Part shown: positions 1-8,688 of the stretch, one piece after another
Layout of the letters: every line of letters begins with the position of its first letter
Position numbering within the stretch: the first letter of the stretch is position 1
Assembly (NCBI RefSeq): GCF_001692325.1
Contig: NZ_LXKN01000001.1
Location: 806,001-870,000, forward strand
Length of the DNA stretch: 64,000 nucleotides
Source: Rhizobium sp. AC27/96
Lineage (GTDB): Bacteria; Pseudomonadota; Alphaproteobacteria; Rhizobiales; Rhizobiaceae
Reading direction: 5' to 3'
Translations under genes and position numbers: made by a program
The notes under the pieces: model-generated
The model's input: the letters and a program-made list of their open reading frames with translations, nothing else
Told to the model about the DNA's origin: nothing
Databases searched by the model: none

Positions 1-325
1 AACGACCTCTCGCAAGGTGATCGAAGAGATCATTCGCAGCCATATTGGCTTCCAGGGCCTGCTCTTGTCGGATGATACATCGATGAACGCGCTGAAGGGC
101 ACGATCGGCGAGCGTGCGGCAAATATTATTGCCGGCGGCTGCGATATCGTGCTGCATTGCAATGGCGTCATGAACGAGATGCTAGAGGTCGTGCGCAACG
201 TTCCGCCTTTGGCCGGTGCGGCGCTTGCAAGGGTCAAGGCAGTGGAAGCAGCATTCGGCCATGCCGACAACGCGGACGAGGCGGTGATTCGCGCCGAATT
301 TGACGCAATGTTTGCGGTGGCGTAA
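1..325 (+). CDS. nagZ: Beta-N-acetylhexosaminidase NagZ, C-terminal part (5' truncated by window edge)
   Basis: The reading frame is open from base 2 and enters the window already inside the gene. The last 107 residues are visible. NagZ is a cytoplasmic glycoside hydrolase family 3 enzyme that removes N-acetylglucosamine from recycled anhydromuropeptides. The visible segment carries the typical SDD-x-SMNAL stretch (residues LLLSDDTSMNAL), which in GH3 NagZ holds the Asp nucleophile region, followed by the usual short helical tail (GCDIVLHCNG). It lies directly upstream of scpA with a 22-bp gap, an arrangement common in rhizobia. Catalytic His/Asp of the mobile loop lie outside the window and cannot be checked. 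Confidence 0.9.
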   Translation, partial: TTSRKVIEEIIRSHIGFQGLLLSDDTSMNALKGTIGERAANIIAGGCDIVLHCNGVMNEMLEVVRNVPPLAGAALARVKAVEAAFGHADNADEAVIRAEFDAMFAVA

Positions 326-347
326 CCGAACTCCGAGGATCTGACGA

Positions 348-1193
348 GTGAACAAGGTGAGCGGCACGGAAAAGCTTCAGCAGGCGGCAACGCCGATGGA
401 CAAGATCTGGCAGGAAGGCGAGGGAGAGCGCGGCTCGCACGAGCCGGCTCTGGTCGTCGACATCGCCGGCTTCGAAGGGCCGCTGGATCTGCTGTTGCAT
501 CTGGCTCGTACGCAGAAAGTCGATCTCTCGCGCATTTCCGTCGTGGCGCTCGTCGAGCAATATCTGCAGTTCATCGAGACTGCCCGGCGCATCCGCATCG
601 AGCTTGCGGCCGATTATCTCGTCATGGCCGCGTGGCTCGCCTATCTCAAATCCAAGTTGCTCATTCCGCAGCAGAGCAAGGAGGACGGCCCGACGGGTGA
701 GGAGATGGCGGCAACGCTTGCCTTCCGCCTGAAGCGCCTCGAAGCCATGCGCGATGCTGCATCCAATCTTGTCAACCGCAATCGCCTCGGCCGCGATATC
801 TTTGCTCGCGGCGCGCCCGAACATATTCCCGATCGGCGTCAATCCGCCTTCGATGCCAGCCTTTACGACCTCCTGACGGCCTATGCCGGCCTGCGCCAGC
901 GGCAGGCCGTCACGCAGGTGACGATCGAAAAGCGTAGTGTCTGGTCGCTTGCCGATGCGCGGGTGATCCTGGACCGGATGATCGGAGAAATCACCGATTG
1001 GACGGCCTTGGAGCATTATCTGCTGCGCTATATGGCCAGCCCCGGCGACCGTGTAACGGCCATCGCCAGCGCCTTTGCAGCCTCGCTTGAGCTGGTGCGC
1101 GAAGGGCAGCTGGAGATACGCCAGGAAGGCGCCTTTCAGCCGCTCTATATGCGGCGCGGGCCGAAGCATGGTTCGCTCGAAGCGGCGGAATAG
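348..1193 (+). CDS. scpA: Segregation and condensation protein A
   Basis: ScpA is the kleisin subunit of the bacterial SMC-ScpAB condensin complex, bridging SMC heads during chromosome organisation. The 281-residue product has the diagnostic N-terminal motif FEGPLDLLLHL at about residues 41-51 and the LAYLKSKLLIP helix near 95-105, then a C-terminal winged-helix region (ITDWTALEHYLLRY onward). The start is GTG at 348 with GAGGA about 10 bases upstream; no in-frame ATG fits better. It is followed 13 bp later by scpB, and the pair with nagZ forms an operon. Length is normal for rhizobial ScpA. Confidence 0.94.
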   Translation: MNKVSGTEKLQQAATPMDKIWQEGEGERGSHEPALVVDIAGFEGPLDLLLHLARTQKVDLSRISVVALVEQYLQFIETARRIRIELAADYLVMAAWLAYLKSKLLIPQQSKEDGPTGEEMAATLAFRLKRLEAMRDAASNLVNRNRLGRDIFARGAPEHIPDRRQSAFDASLYDLLTAYAGLRQRQAVTQVTIEKRSVWSLADARVILDRMIGEITDWTALEHYLLRYMASPGDRVTAIASAFAASLELVREGQLEIRQEGAFQPLYMRRGPKHGSLEAAE

Positions 1194-1206
1194 GTAGGAT
1201 ACAGGC

Positions 1207-1929
1207 GTGACCGAGCCGCAGGACGATCAGCAGAACATGGAATACGAGGCGACCACGCCCGAAATCGACGATCGTCGCGCCAGCGAGGCCGAACGCATTG
1301 CCGAAGCGCTGGTTTTCGCCTCGGCCCAACCCGTCTCCGAGGCATTCATTGCCGAGCGTGTTGGCGGTGGCATTGATGTTGCTGCCGTGATGCAGAAACT
1401 CAAGACAGATTATGCGATGCGCGGCGTCAACCTCGTGCAGGTGGATGGTGCCTGGGCGTTCCGGACGGCGGCCGATCTCTCATTTGTGATCCGCCGCGAT
1501 GAAAGCGAGGTGCGCAAGCTCTCCCGCGCCGCCCTGGAAGTGCTTGCTATCATCGCCTATCACCAGCCGGTGACGCGCGCTGAGATCGAAGATATCAGAG
1601 GCGTACAGACGTCGAAGGGTACGCTCGACGTCTTGATGGAATCGGGCTGGGTTCGGTTCCGTGGCCGCCGACGCACCCCTGGTCGGCCGGTTACGCTCGG
1701 CACCACGCGCGATTTTCTCGATCATTTCGGCCTAGAGGAGCTGCGCGATCTGCCCGGTCTCGAAGAGTTGAAGGGCGCGGGGCTCCTGTCTGGCCGCATC
1801 CCCGCCAATTTCAATATCCCGTCCCCATTGATGAGCGACGAACTCACAGAGGATGAAGATCCGATCACGCATCTGGATCTGGAGGAGCTCGGTCTTCTGC
1901 CGCCAAGCGGAGCGACTTCGGGCGATTGA
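1207..1929 (+). CDS. scpB: Segregation and condensation protein B
   Basis: ScpB dimerises and binds the middle region of ScpA in the SMC condensin complex. The 240-residue protein has the two winged-helix domains of the family: an N-terminal half beginning RIAEALVFASAQPVSEAFIAE, and the hallmark ALEVLAIIAYHQPVTRAEIEDIRG segment around residues 100-125, followed by GRPVTLGTTRDFLDHFGL. A GTG start at 1207 follows an AGGATA ribosome site. The acidic C-terminal tail (DELTEDEDP...) is typical of alphaproteobacterial members. It is the second gene of the scpAB pair, and a 255-bp gap separates it from tatA. Confidence 0.94.
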   Translation: MTEPQDDQQNMEYEATTPEIDDRRASEAERIAEALVFASAQPVSEAFIAERVGGGIDVAAVMQKLKTDYAMRGVNLVQVDGAWAFRTAADLSFVIRRDESEVRKLSRAALEVLAIIAYHQPVTRAEIEDIRGVQTSKGTLDVLMESGWVRFRGRRRTPGRPVTLGTTRDFLDHFGLEELRDLPGLEELKGAGLLSGRIPANFNIPSPLMSDELTEDEDPITHLDLEELGLLPPSGATSGD

Positions 1930-2184
1930 CGCTGATATCGGCGCTTCCGGCAGTTGATCGCGCCGGGTTTGGCTTCAGCGAATTTCTTTCAGGAACCGGT
2001 AGCCGGTCTCTCTTTCGCCATCAGCAGATGCGAATATGGAAATCATCCCCTTGAGTTGGAGACGTTTGGTCGCCGCTATCGGCGTTCCACATCCTGATAT
2101 ACGTGGATGTACCGAATTTTGTTGTTTGAAAAACATCAATAAACGTCTTACATCGGGATGACATTGAAATCGGGAGTTATCGCA

Positions 2185-2406
2185 ATGGGTTCTCTAAGCA
2201 TATGGCACTGGCTCATCGTCCTGGCCATCGCGCTGTTGTTGTTCGGTCGTGGAAAAATCCCGGAACTGATGGGTGACGTCGCCAAGGGTATCAAGAGCTT
2301 CAAAAAGGGCATGAACGACGACGAGGATACTTCGGCCCAGCCGCAGCCGACCTCGGCGACGACGACGTCCCGCACGGTCGAGCACAAGGCTGACGAAACG
2401 AAGTAA
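2185..2406 (+). CDS. tatA: Sec-independent protein translocase subunit TatA
   Basis: TatA polymerises to form the protein-conducting element of the twin-arginine translocase, which exports folded proteins. The 73-residue product has one N-terminal membrane helix ([16 protein letters not shown]) followed by the amphipathic helix with the [24 protein letters not shown] signature, then a polar tail rich in Thr/Gln. I chose the ATG at 2185 because GGGAG lies 8 bases upstream and it gives the canonical [10 protein letters not shown]-terminus; an upstream in-frame ATG at 2158 would add nine unconserved residues. First gene of tatABC. Confidence 0.95.
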   Translation: MGSLSIWHWLIVLAIALLLFGRGKIPELMGDVAKGIKSFKKGMNDDEDTSAQPQPTSATTTSRTVEHKADETK

Positions 2407-2460
2407 ACATGTCGGGCAGGCGGAGGCCGAAAGGCTTGCCGTTGGCCCAGGAGCCTTTGC

Positions 2461-3129
2461 ATGTTCGATATAGGCTGGTCCGAGCTGGTAATTATTGCCG
2501 TCGTGGCCTTGGTGGTCATTGGTCCAAAGGAGCTTCCGGCAACCTTGCGGACCATCGGCAAGATGACGGCGAGAGCCCGGAAGGTTGCCGGCGATTTCCG
2601 CGCGCAGTTCGACGAAGCCATGCGCGAGGCGGAGCTGGACGATGTGCGCCAGACGATCTCGGACGCCCAGAAGCTCAATCCGGTCAATTCATTGCGTGAA
2701 GCCATGAATCCGCTGCGCGAAATGGGCAATGAGATAAAGGCCGATCTGCAGCGTTCGGCGACGCCGGATAAACCGGCCGTTGCTGCCACACCCTTGCCGG
2801 ACGAGCCGGTGCCGGGTGTATCGACAGGCTTGCCCGAAGCGCTTTCCGCAGCATCTGCATCAAGCAATCCGCCGCCGGTCGCCGCTTCCACGCCGCAACC
2901 GGTCGCCGTTGCGAGCGAGACTGCCGCCAAGCCGAGGAAGCCGCGCGCCAAGCCGGCTGCAAAGGTCGATGATGTCGCCGCCGCAGCAGTCCAGACACCC
3001 GTCGTTACCGAAAAACCAAAGCGCGCGCCACGCAAGGTCGCCGTCGCTGCCGTAGAGAAAACGCCTGCAGCTCCCAGCAAGCGCGCTACAGCAAGCAAGA
3101 CAACGCCGAAAAAGAAGGACCAGGCATGA
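2461..3129 (+). CDS. tatB: Sec-independent protein translocase subunit TatB
   Basis: TatB forms, with TatC, the receptor for twin-arginine signal peptides. The 222-residue protein opens with the TatB-type helix MFDIGWSELVIIAVVALVVIGPKELP and an amphipathic helix. It continues into a long Ala/Pro/Lys-rich tail (about residues 95-222, with repeated KPRAKPAAK and KTTPKKK runs) that is characteristic of rhizobial TatB and longer than in enterobacteria. It sits 54 bp after tatA, and its stop codon overlaps the tatC start by 4 bp (ATGA), implying translational coupling. The second-gene position and the GPKELP motif separate it from TatA. Confidence 0.94.
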   Translation: MFDIGWSELVIIAVVALVVIGPKELPATLRTIGKMTARARKVAGDFRAQFDEAMREAELDDVRQTISDAQKLNPVNSLREAMNPLREMGNEIKADLQRSATPDKPAVAATPLPDEPVPGVSTGLPEALSAASASSNPPPVAASTPQPVAVASETAAKPRKPRAKPAAKVDDVAAAAVQTPVVTEKPKRAPRKVAVAAVEKTPAAPSKRATASKTTPKKKDQA

Positions 3130-3953
3130 CGGGTGAAATCAACGATAAGCCGCAGCCGCTTATCGAACACCTCATGGAACTGCGTTCGCGACTGATCTGG
3201 TCGCTGGTGGCGTTCTTCATCGCCTTTATCGGCTGCTTTGCCGTCGCGAAGCATCTGTTCAACTATCTGGTCTATCCCTACAAATGGGCTGTGGTCTGGG
3301 CCGGGCTCGATCTCAGCAAGGCCGAGCTGATCTATACCGCCCCGCAGGAGTTCTTCTTCACCCAGGTGAAGGTTGCCATGTTCGGCGCGCTGGTCATCGC
3401 TTTCCCGATCATCGCCGCCCAGATCTACAAGTTCGTGGCGCCTGGCCTCTACAAGAACGAGCGCGCGGCATTCCTGCCGTTTCTCATCGCCTCGCCGGTG
3501 CTGTTTCTCATGGGCGCGGCGCTCGTCTATTTCTTCTTCTGCCCCATGGTCATGTGGTTCTTCCTGAAGATGCAGCAGGCGCCGGCCGATGGCCAGGTGG
3601 GCATCGCGTTGCTGCCGAAGGTCTCGGAATATCTGAGTCTGATCATGACACTGGTCCTTTCCTTCGGCCTCGTCTTTCAGCTGCCCGTCATCACGACGCT
3701 GCTGGCCCGTGTGGGCCTGGTGAGCTCGGCCTGGCTTGCGCAGAAGCGCAAGTTCGCGATCGTCTTCGCCTTCATCGTCGCCGCCGTGCTGACGCCGCCG
3801 GATCCGATGTCTCAGATCGGCCTTGCAGTGCCGACGATCCTTCTCTACGAGATTTCCATCTACGCGGCGCGACTCGTGGAACGCCAGCGTGCCCGGCAGA
3901 CGCTTGAAGAGAATGACGAGACGTCCGATGTCGCCAAGACGGATAATGTCTGA
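3126..3953 (+). CDS. tatC: Sec-independent protein translocase subunit TatC
   Basis: TatC is the polytopic subunit that recognises the twin-arginine signal. The 275-residue protein begins PLIEHLMELRSRLIWS, the conserved cytoplasmic N-terminal motif, and shows six hydrophobic segments. The family motif APGLYKNER (FVAPGLYKNERAAFLPF) is in the first cytoplasmic loop and LTPPDPMSQ precedes the final helices. The start overlaps the tatB stop. The hydrophilic C-terminus is dispensable-looking. A perfect 10-bp inverted repeat lies 45 bp past the stop, before serS. Confidence 0.95.
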   Translation: MTGEINDKPQPLIEHLMELRSRLIWSLVAFFIAFIGCFAVAKHLFNYLVYPYKWAVVWAGLDLSKAELIYTAPQEFFFTQVKVAMFGALVIAFPIIAAQIYKFVAPGLYKNERAAFLPFLIASPVLFLMGAALVYFFFCPMVMWFFLKMQQAPADGQVGIALLPKVSEYLSLIMTLVLSFGLVFQLPVITTLLARVGLVSSAWLAQKRKFAIVFAFIVAAVLTPPDPMSQIGLAVPTILLYEISIYAARLVERQRARQTLEENDETSDVAKTDNV

Positions 3954-3997
3954 GCGACGGATCAGGATCGTTCTTCCATAGAGGTTGCCGGATCGAT

Positions 3998-4021
3998 CTC
4001 CGACCGATATTTCGGTCGGAG
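3998..4021 (+). promoter_or_regulatory. Perfect stem-loop between tatC and serS
   Basis: CTCCGACCGA at 3998-4007 pairs with TCGGTCGGAG at 4012-4021 around the 4-base loop TATT. No T-run follows on either strand, so it does not look like an intrinsic terminator. It sits 31 bases before the serS ATG and could protect the tat mRNA 3' end or act in the serS leader; neither can be decided from sequence. Confidence 0.55.
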
Positions 4022-4052
4022 CTATAGTCATGTGTAACGACCTGGAACGACG

Positions 4053-5336
4053 ATGCTTGATATCAAATGGATTCGTGAGAATGCCGAGGCCTTCGATGCC
4101 GCGCTTGCCAAGCGCAGTGCGGAGCCTCTGTCGCAAGGCCTCATCGCGCTCGACGAGAAGCGCCGCTCCGTTGTTCAGTCCGTCCAGGACATGCAGTCCC
4201 GCCGCAACGCCGCCTCGAAGGAGATCGGTGCGGCCATGGCGCAGAAGAACACCGAGCTTGCCGAGAAGCTGAAGGCAGAGGTCGCCAACATCAAGACTTC
4301 GCTTCCGGCCGAGGAAGAGCAGGAGCGCGTGCTGACGGCCGAGCTCAACGACGCGCTGTCGCGCATTCCGAACATCCCGTTTGACGATGTGCCTGTCGGC
4401 AAGGACGAGCATGACAATGTCGTCAAGCATGCCTGGGGCGCCAAGCCGACCTGGAATCATCCGCCGAAAGAACATTTCGAAATCGGCGACGAGCTCGGCT
4501 ACATGGATTTCGAGCGTGCCGCGAAACTTTCCGGCTCGCGCTTCACGGTGCTGACCTCGCAGCTGGCGCGTCTGGAGCGGGCGCTCGGCCAGTTCATGAT
4601 CGACCTGCATACCAGCGAACACGGCTATACCGAAGTCAGCGCGCCGCTGATGGTGCGCGACGAAGCCATGTTCGGTACCGGCCAGTTGCCGAAATTCGCC
4701 GAGGATCTTTTCAAGACCACGGACGGACGCTGGCTGATCCCGACGGCCGAGGTGACGCTCACCAATCTCGTCTCGGGCGAAATTCTCGATCAGGAAAAGC
4801 TGCCGCTTCGCTTCACGGCGCTGACGCCGTCTTTCCGTTCGGAAGCGGGCTCGGCCGGCCGCGATACGCGCGGCATGCTGCGCCAGCATCAGTTCTGGAA
4901 GTGCGAGCTGGTGTCGATCACCGATGCCGAAAGCTCCATTGCCGAGCACGAGCGCATGACGGCCTGCGCCGAAGAGGTGCTGAAGCGCCTCGGTCTGCAT
5001 TACCGTGTCATGACGCTGTCGACGGGCGACATGGGCTTTGGCGCCCGCAAGACCTACGACCTCGAAGTCTGGCTGCCGGGGCAGGATACCTATCGCGAAA
5101 TCTCGTCCTGCTCGGTCTGTGGCGACTTCCAGGCCCGGCGCATGAACGCGCGCTATCGCGGCAAGGACGACAAGGGCACGAAGTTCGTTCACACGCTGAA
5201 CGGCTCCGGCACGGCTGTCGGCCGCTGCCTGATCGCGGTCCTTGAGAATTATCTGAACGCCGATGGCTCCGTGACTGTCCCGGACGCACTGCTGCCATAT
5301 ATGGGTGGTGTGAAGAGGATCGAGAAAGCAGCATAA
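4053..5336 (+). CDS. serS: Serine--tRNA ligase
   Basis: SerRS charges tRNA-Ser (and tRNA-Sec where present) with serine in the cytoplasm. The 427-residue class II synthetase has an N-terminal antiparallel coiled coil (about residues 25-100, rich in Glu/Lys/Gln, including [11 protein letters not shown]) that grips the long variable arm. It then has class II motif 2 ([21 protein letters not shown], about 253-273) and motif 3 ([16 protein letters not shown], about 389-404). ATG at 4053 gives the standard [14 protein letters not shown] start. It is followed 19 bp later by surE, probably cotranscribed. Confidence 0.97.
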   Translation: MLDIKWIRENAEAFDAALAKRSAEPLSQGLIALDEKRRSVVQSVQDMQSRRNAASKEIGAAMAQKNTELAEKLKAEVANIKTSLPAEEEQERVLTAELNDALSRIPNIPFDDVPVGKDEHDNVVKHAWGAKPTWNHPPKEHFEIGDELGYMDFERAAKLSGSRFTVLTSQLARLERALGQFMIDLHTSEHGYTEVSAPLMVRDEAMFGTGQLPKFAEDLFKTTDGRWLIPTAEVTLTNLVSGEILDQEKLPLRFTALTPSFRSEAGSAGRDTRGMLRQHQFWKCELVSITDAESSIAEHERMTACAEEVLKRLGLHYRVMTLSTGDMGFGARKTYDLEVWLPGQDTYREISSCSVCGDFQARRMNARYRGKDDKGTKFVHTLNGSGTAVGRCLIAVLENYLNADGSVTVPDALLPYMGGVKRIEKAA

Positions 5337-5355
5337 ATAACAAGGCGGTGGGGCG

Positions 5356-6120
5356 ATGCGCATACTTCTGACCAATGATGATGGCATTCACGCCGAAGGG
5401 CTGGCCGCATTGGAACGTATCGCCCGCACGCTGTCTGACGACGTCTGGGTCGTGGCACCCGAGACCGATCAGAGCGGCCTTGCTCATTCGCTCAGCCTTT
5501 CCGAGCCGCTGCGCATGCGCAAGGTTTCCGACAAGCATTTCGCGCTGCGCGGGACGCCTACCGATTGCGTCATCATGGCGATCCGCCAGGTTCTGGACAG
5601 GAAGCCGGATATCATTCTCTCGGGTATCAATTCCGGCTCGAACGTCGCCGACGATGTCACCTATTCCGGAACCATCGCCGGCGCGATCGAAGGCACGCTA
5701 CAGGGTGTTCGTTCTTTCGCGCTGAGCCAGGCCTATGTCTACGAGAACGGCGCCCGCATCGTCCCTTGGGAAGTGGCCGAGGCCCATGCACCGGCGCTGC
5801 TCGGCAAATTGTTGAATGTGGATCTGCCCGACGGCACGTTCCTGAACCTGAATTTCCCGAATTGCCGCCCGGATGAGGTCGCCGGCACGGAAGTGACGGC
5901 ACAAGGCAACCTTGCCTTCAACGTTCAGGTGGAAGAGCGCGCCGATGGTCGTGGCTTTCCATATTATTGGCTGAAATTCGGCGAACGCAGCGGTATCTTC
6001 CGGCCGGGAACCGATATCCAGGCGTTGAAACAAAATCGGATTTCGGTAACGCCTTTGAAACTCGATCTGACGGATTATTCGGCGCAGGACCGCGTGGCGC
6101 GGGCGCTTGGTATGGAGTAG
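5356..6120 (+). CDS. surE: 5'/3'-nucleotidase SurE
   Basis: SurE is a metal-dependent nucleoside monophosphate phosphatase linked to stationary-phase survival. The 254-residue product starts [16 protein letters not shown] with the metal-binding Asp pair (DD at residues 8-9). It carries RGTPTDCV and the [22 protein letters not shown] block that completes the active site. The start ATG has GGTGGGG upstream. The order surE-pcm-nlpD matches the conserved gammaproteobacterial cluster. Length is normal (about 250). Confidence 0.96.
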   Translation: MRILLTNDDGIHAEGLAALERIARTLSDDVWVVAPETDQSGLAHSLSLSEPLRMRKVSDKHFALRGTPTDCVIMAIRQVLDRKPDIILSGINSGSNVADDVTYSGTIAGAIEGTLQGVRSFALSQAYVYENGARIVPWEVAEAHAPALLGKLLNVDLPDGTFLNLNFPNCRPDEVAGTEVTAQGNLAFNVQVEERADGRGFPYYWLKFGERSGIFRPGTDIQALKQNRISVTPLKLDLTDYSAQDRVARALGME

Positions 6121-6124
6121 CGCA

Positions 6125-6778
6125 TTGACACCTCGTTTGGTGGAAAAGGAAGGCTTTGCAGCCGTGGTTCTGCGGCTGCGGGCGGAAGGCATATTGGATA
6201 TCGATCTGATGACGGCGGTCGAGCAGACGCCGCGCCTGCCTTTCGTGCCCGCGCAGTTCGTCGACGATGCCTATTCCAGCCGAACCATTCCAATCGAATG
6301 CGGTGCCTTCATGGAAGGTATGGATCTGGTCGTTCGCATTCTCCACAGCCTCAAGATCAGGCCGGGTCACAGGGTCCTTGAGATAGGAACCGGCAGTGGT
6401 TTTACCGCCGCCGTCATGGGGCGGATCGTCGAGCGGGTGCTGACGGTCGACCGCTACAAGACGCTGACGACAGCGGCGCAGCAGCGCATGGATACGCTTG
6501 GGCTGCGCAATGTCATTATTCGCCAGGCGGACGGCAGCGCCGGGCTGCAGGGTGAGGGCACCTTCGATCGCATCCTGGTAACGGCTGCCTTTACGACCAT
6601 GCCGCGCTTCTATGCCGAGCAGCTGGTGTCGGGTGGATCCATGATCGCGCCGCTCATCATGTCCGACGAGGTTTGCCGTCTGGTGCGCCTGACCAAGACA
6701 GGCAGCCGATTCGAGCGCGAGGAATTGTTCGACGTTCCTTACCAACCGATCGTACCGCTGCTCGCCTCCTATCTTTGA
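6125..6778 (+). CDS. pcm: Protein-L-isoaspartate O-methyltransferase
   Basis: Pcm methylates L-isoaspartyl residues in damaged proteins, starting their repair. The 217-residue protein has the SAM-binding motif VLEIGTGSGFTAAVMG (motif I), the family segment RTIPIECGAFMEG upstream of it and LVTAAFTTMPRFYAEQL after it. I place the start at the TTG at 6125, because GGAG at 6114-6117 lies at the right distance. Another in-frame TTG at 6107 would overlap surE more deeply. Either way the reading frame begins at the surE stop, so translation is probably coupled. Confidence 0.93.
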   Translation: MTPRLVEKEGFAAVVLRLRAEGILDIDLMTAVEQTPRLPFVPAQFVDDAYSSRTIPIECGAFMEGMDLVVRILHSLKIRPGHRVLEIGTGSGFTAAVMGRIVERVLTVDRYKTLTTAAQQRMDTLGLRNVIIRQADGSAGLQGEGTFDRILVTAAFTTMPRFYAEQLVSGGSMIAPLIMSDEVCRLVRLTKTGSRFEREELFDVPYQPIVPLLASYL

Positions 6779-6946
6779 AACTGAAGCCGGCTTGGTGCCG
6801 ATGAAACGGCCGCAAGAGGGGCTGTTTCGTTTCTATGGTTAGCAATTCCTCAAAAATACACATGCCGCGCCAGTGCTTTAACCGCATGGTAAGATTAACG
6901 CGCTTTAATCGACCCATAAACGGTTGCGTCTTAAGTGGGTCGAGTC

Positions 6947-8611
6947 ATGGGTTTCAGTCTTTCTTCAAACTTCGGTAAATCGGCAGGGAAAGTCCTAGTG
7001 GCAGTTCTTCTGGCGAGCACTGCAACGGCTTGTAGTTCAGACACGACCCGCTTCAGCGGGCTCTTCTCAAAAAACACGGATAATGTGACGACCGGTTCCA
7101 TCAACCGGCGCAGTCTGAACGGTCCGGATGGCGATCCGGTGCCGCGCGCCGATGTTGCTCAGGCTGGCGGCTATGGCCAGCAGGACTATTCGCGGCAGAA
7201 CGCACCGGTATCGCAACCCTATCCGAATTCGCCGGCTCGCTATAATCCGTCATACTCCAGCGCTCGGGCATCGACCGCGCCTGTCGCAATCCAGCGTTCT
7301 GATCTTGCACCTCCCGGCGCATCGGCCGATGCGGGCCGTCCGCGCAATGCTTCCAGGGCGGAAAACGAAGCGATGGCCCAGCCATTCCCTTCTTCGCGCA
7401 ACAACAATGGCTCCCGCAACGCTCCGGCACTTGCGCCTGACACGTTGTCGACGGGCACGATCAAGACTGCTGCCACGCCGCAAATGTCTCCGGGCTGGAC
7501 TACGGTCAACGCACCGAGCGTGACCCTGCATCCGGGCGAAAACATCGCGCTGCTGTCGCGCCGCTATGGTGTGCCGGAGAAGGAAATCCTGCGGGCAAAC
7601 GGCTTGCGCAATGGTGCTGCTGCACAGCCAGGCCAGCAGATCGTCATCCCCACAATGAATGGCGCAGGCGCTTCCAGCCCGGCCAAGATGGCTTCGGAAG
7701 CTACCGATCTTTCCAAGGACGGCAAGATGCCCGGCCCGGGCAAGGCTCCGCAGCAGGATGCGCTTGCGTTGCCGTCCAACGGCCAGATGCGCGGCAAGTC
7801 CCAGGCTGGTCTTGCCGACCCCAACAAGCTCGCCGCCGGCAACGGCAAGGGTCCGGCACCGAAGGGTACCTATGTCGTCAAGCCGGGTGATTCTCTTGCC
7901 AGAATCGCCAAGGAAAGCGGCGTAACGGTTGCCGATTTGAAGCGGGCCAATAATATGAAGGCTGGCGACAGCGTTCGCATCGGTCAGGCCTTGACCTTGC
8001 CGCATAGTGGCGTTGCCGCTGCCGATCCGGTCAAGACGGCCTCCATCGAGCCGCAGAAGATTTCCGCCAAGCCGACGGTAGAGCCCGTTGCAAAACAGGC
8101 GCCTAAGGTCGTCGCTCACGCAGATGCGCCGGCCGATGCCTCCAAGCCACAGGTGGTCGCCTCCGCTTCTCCGAGCCAGTCCATCAATGACGCGGCGAAA
8201 TCCGATGCACAGGCGGATGCGCCTGAGGCAACCGGTATCGGCAAATATCGCTGGCCGGTTCGTGGTGCGGTCATTGCCGGCTACGGCGCCAACGTCAACG
8301 GCAGCCGCAATGACGGTATCGATATCTCCGTTCCCGAGGGCACGCCGGTCAAGGCTGCTGAAAACGGCGTCGTCATCTATGCAGGCAACGGCCTGAAGGA
8401 GCTTGGCAATACGGTTCTCGTCCGTCACGACGACGGCACCGTCACGGTCTACGGCCACGCCGATGCGCTCAGCGTCACTCGCGGCCAGAAGGTTCAGCGC
8501 GGCCAGACGCTCGCGACCTCTGGCATGAGCGGCAATGTCAGCCAACCGCAGCTACACTTCGAAGTCCGAAAGAATTCGGCTCCGATCAACCCGATGACGT
8601 TCCTTGAATAG
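6947..8611 (+). CDS. nlpD: NlpD/DipM-like LysM-M23 divisome lipoprotein with degenerate peptidase domain
   Basis: The product is 554 residues. It has an N-terminal signal with a likely lipidated Cys in TATACSS, a long low-complexity linker, LysM domains near residues 192-235 and 307-352, and a C-terminal LytM/M23 domain near 450-550 (GIDISVPEGTPV ... YGHADAL ... LHFEVR). The first metal-ligand position reads N-D-G-I-D instead of H-x-G-I-D, and the usual H-L-H is Q-L-H. The peptidase is therefore probably inactive and, as in NlpD, would act by activating amidases at division. The lipobox is imperfect. ATG at 6947 is preferred over an in-frame GTG at 6935. Adjacent surE-pcm supports the nlpD assignment. 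Confidence 0.85.
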   Translation: MGFSLSSNFGKSAGKVLVAVLLASTATACSSDTTRFSGLFSKNTDNVTTGSINRRSLNGPDGDPVPRADVAQAGGYGQQDYSRQNAPVSQPYPNSPARYNPSYSSARASTAPVAIQRSDLAPPGASADAGRPRNASRAENEAMAQPFPSSRNNNGSRNAPALAPDTLSTGTIKTAATPQMSPGWTTVNAPSVTLHPGENIALLSRRYGVPEKEILRANGLRNGAAAQPGQQIVIPTMNGAGASSPAKMASEATDLSKDGKMPGPGKAPQQDALALPSNGQMRGKSQAGLADPNKLAAGNGKGPAPKGTYVVKPGDSLARIAKESGVTVADLKRANNMKAGDSVRIGQALTLPHSGVAAADPVKTASIEPQKISAKPTVEPVAKQAPKVVAHADAPADASKPQVVASASPSQSINDAAKSDAQADAPEATGIGKYRWPVRGAVIAGYGANVNGSRNDGIDISVPEGTPVKAAENGVVIYAGNGLKELGNTVLVRHDDGTVTVYGHADALSVTRGQKVQRGQTLATSGMSGNVSQPQLHFEVRKNSAPINPMTFLE

Positions 8612-8634
8612 GTAGTGCATCTCAAGGACTCTGC

Positions 8635-8662
8635 AAAAAGCCCGGTGATCACCGGGCTTTTT
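8635..8662. terminator. Bidirectional intrinsic terminator between nlpD and the DUF815 gene
   Basis: AAAAAG, then the stem CCCGGTGA/TCACCGGG, then CTTTTT. The hairpin has a T-run on both strands and sits between two convergent genes. Confidence 0.9.
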
Positions 8663-8688
8663 GTCGTTTGAGGCTTGGAGAGCTGAGA

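Noticed and set aside
1930..2184. Search for a gene in the scpB-tatA gap
   Set aside because: No frame with a ribosome site or family resemblance; likely only the tat promoter region.
2148..5387. A 1079-codon open frame antisense to tatABC and serS
   Set aside because: It covers well-supported genes on the other strand, its translation is rich in Arg/His/Asp/Gly without domains, and such antisense frames are common in GC-rich genomes.
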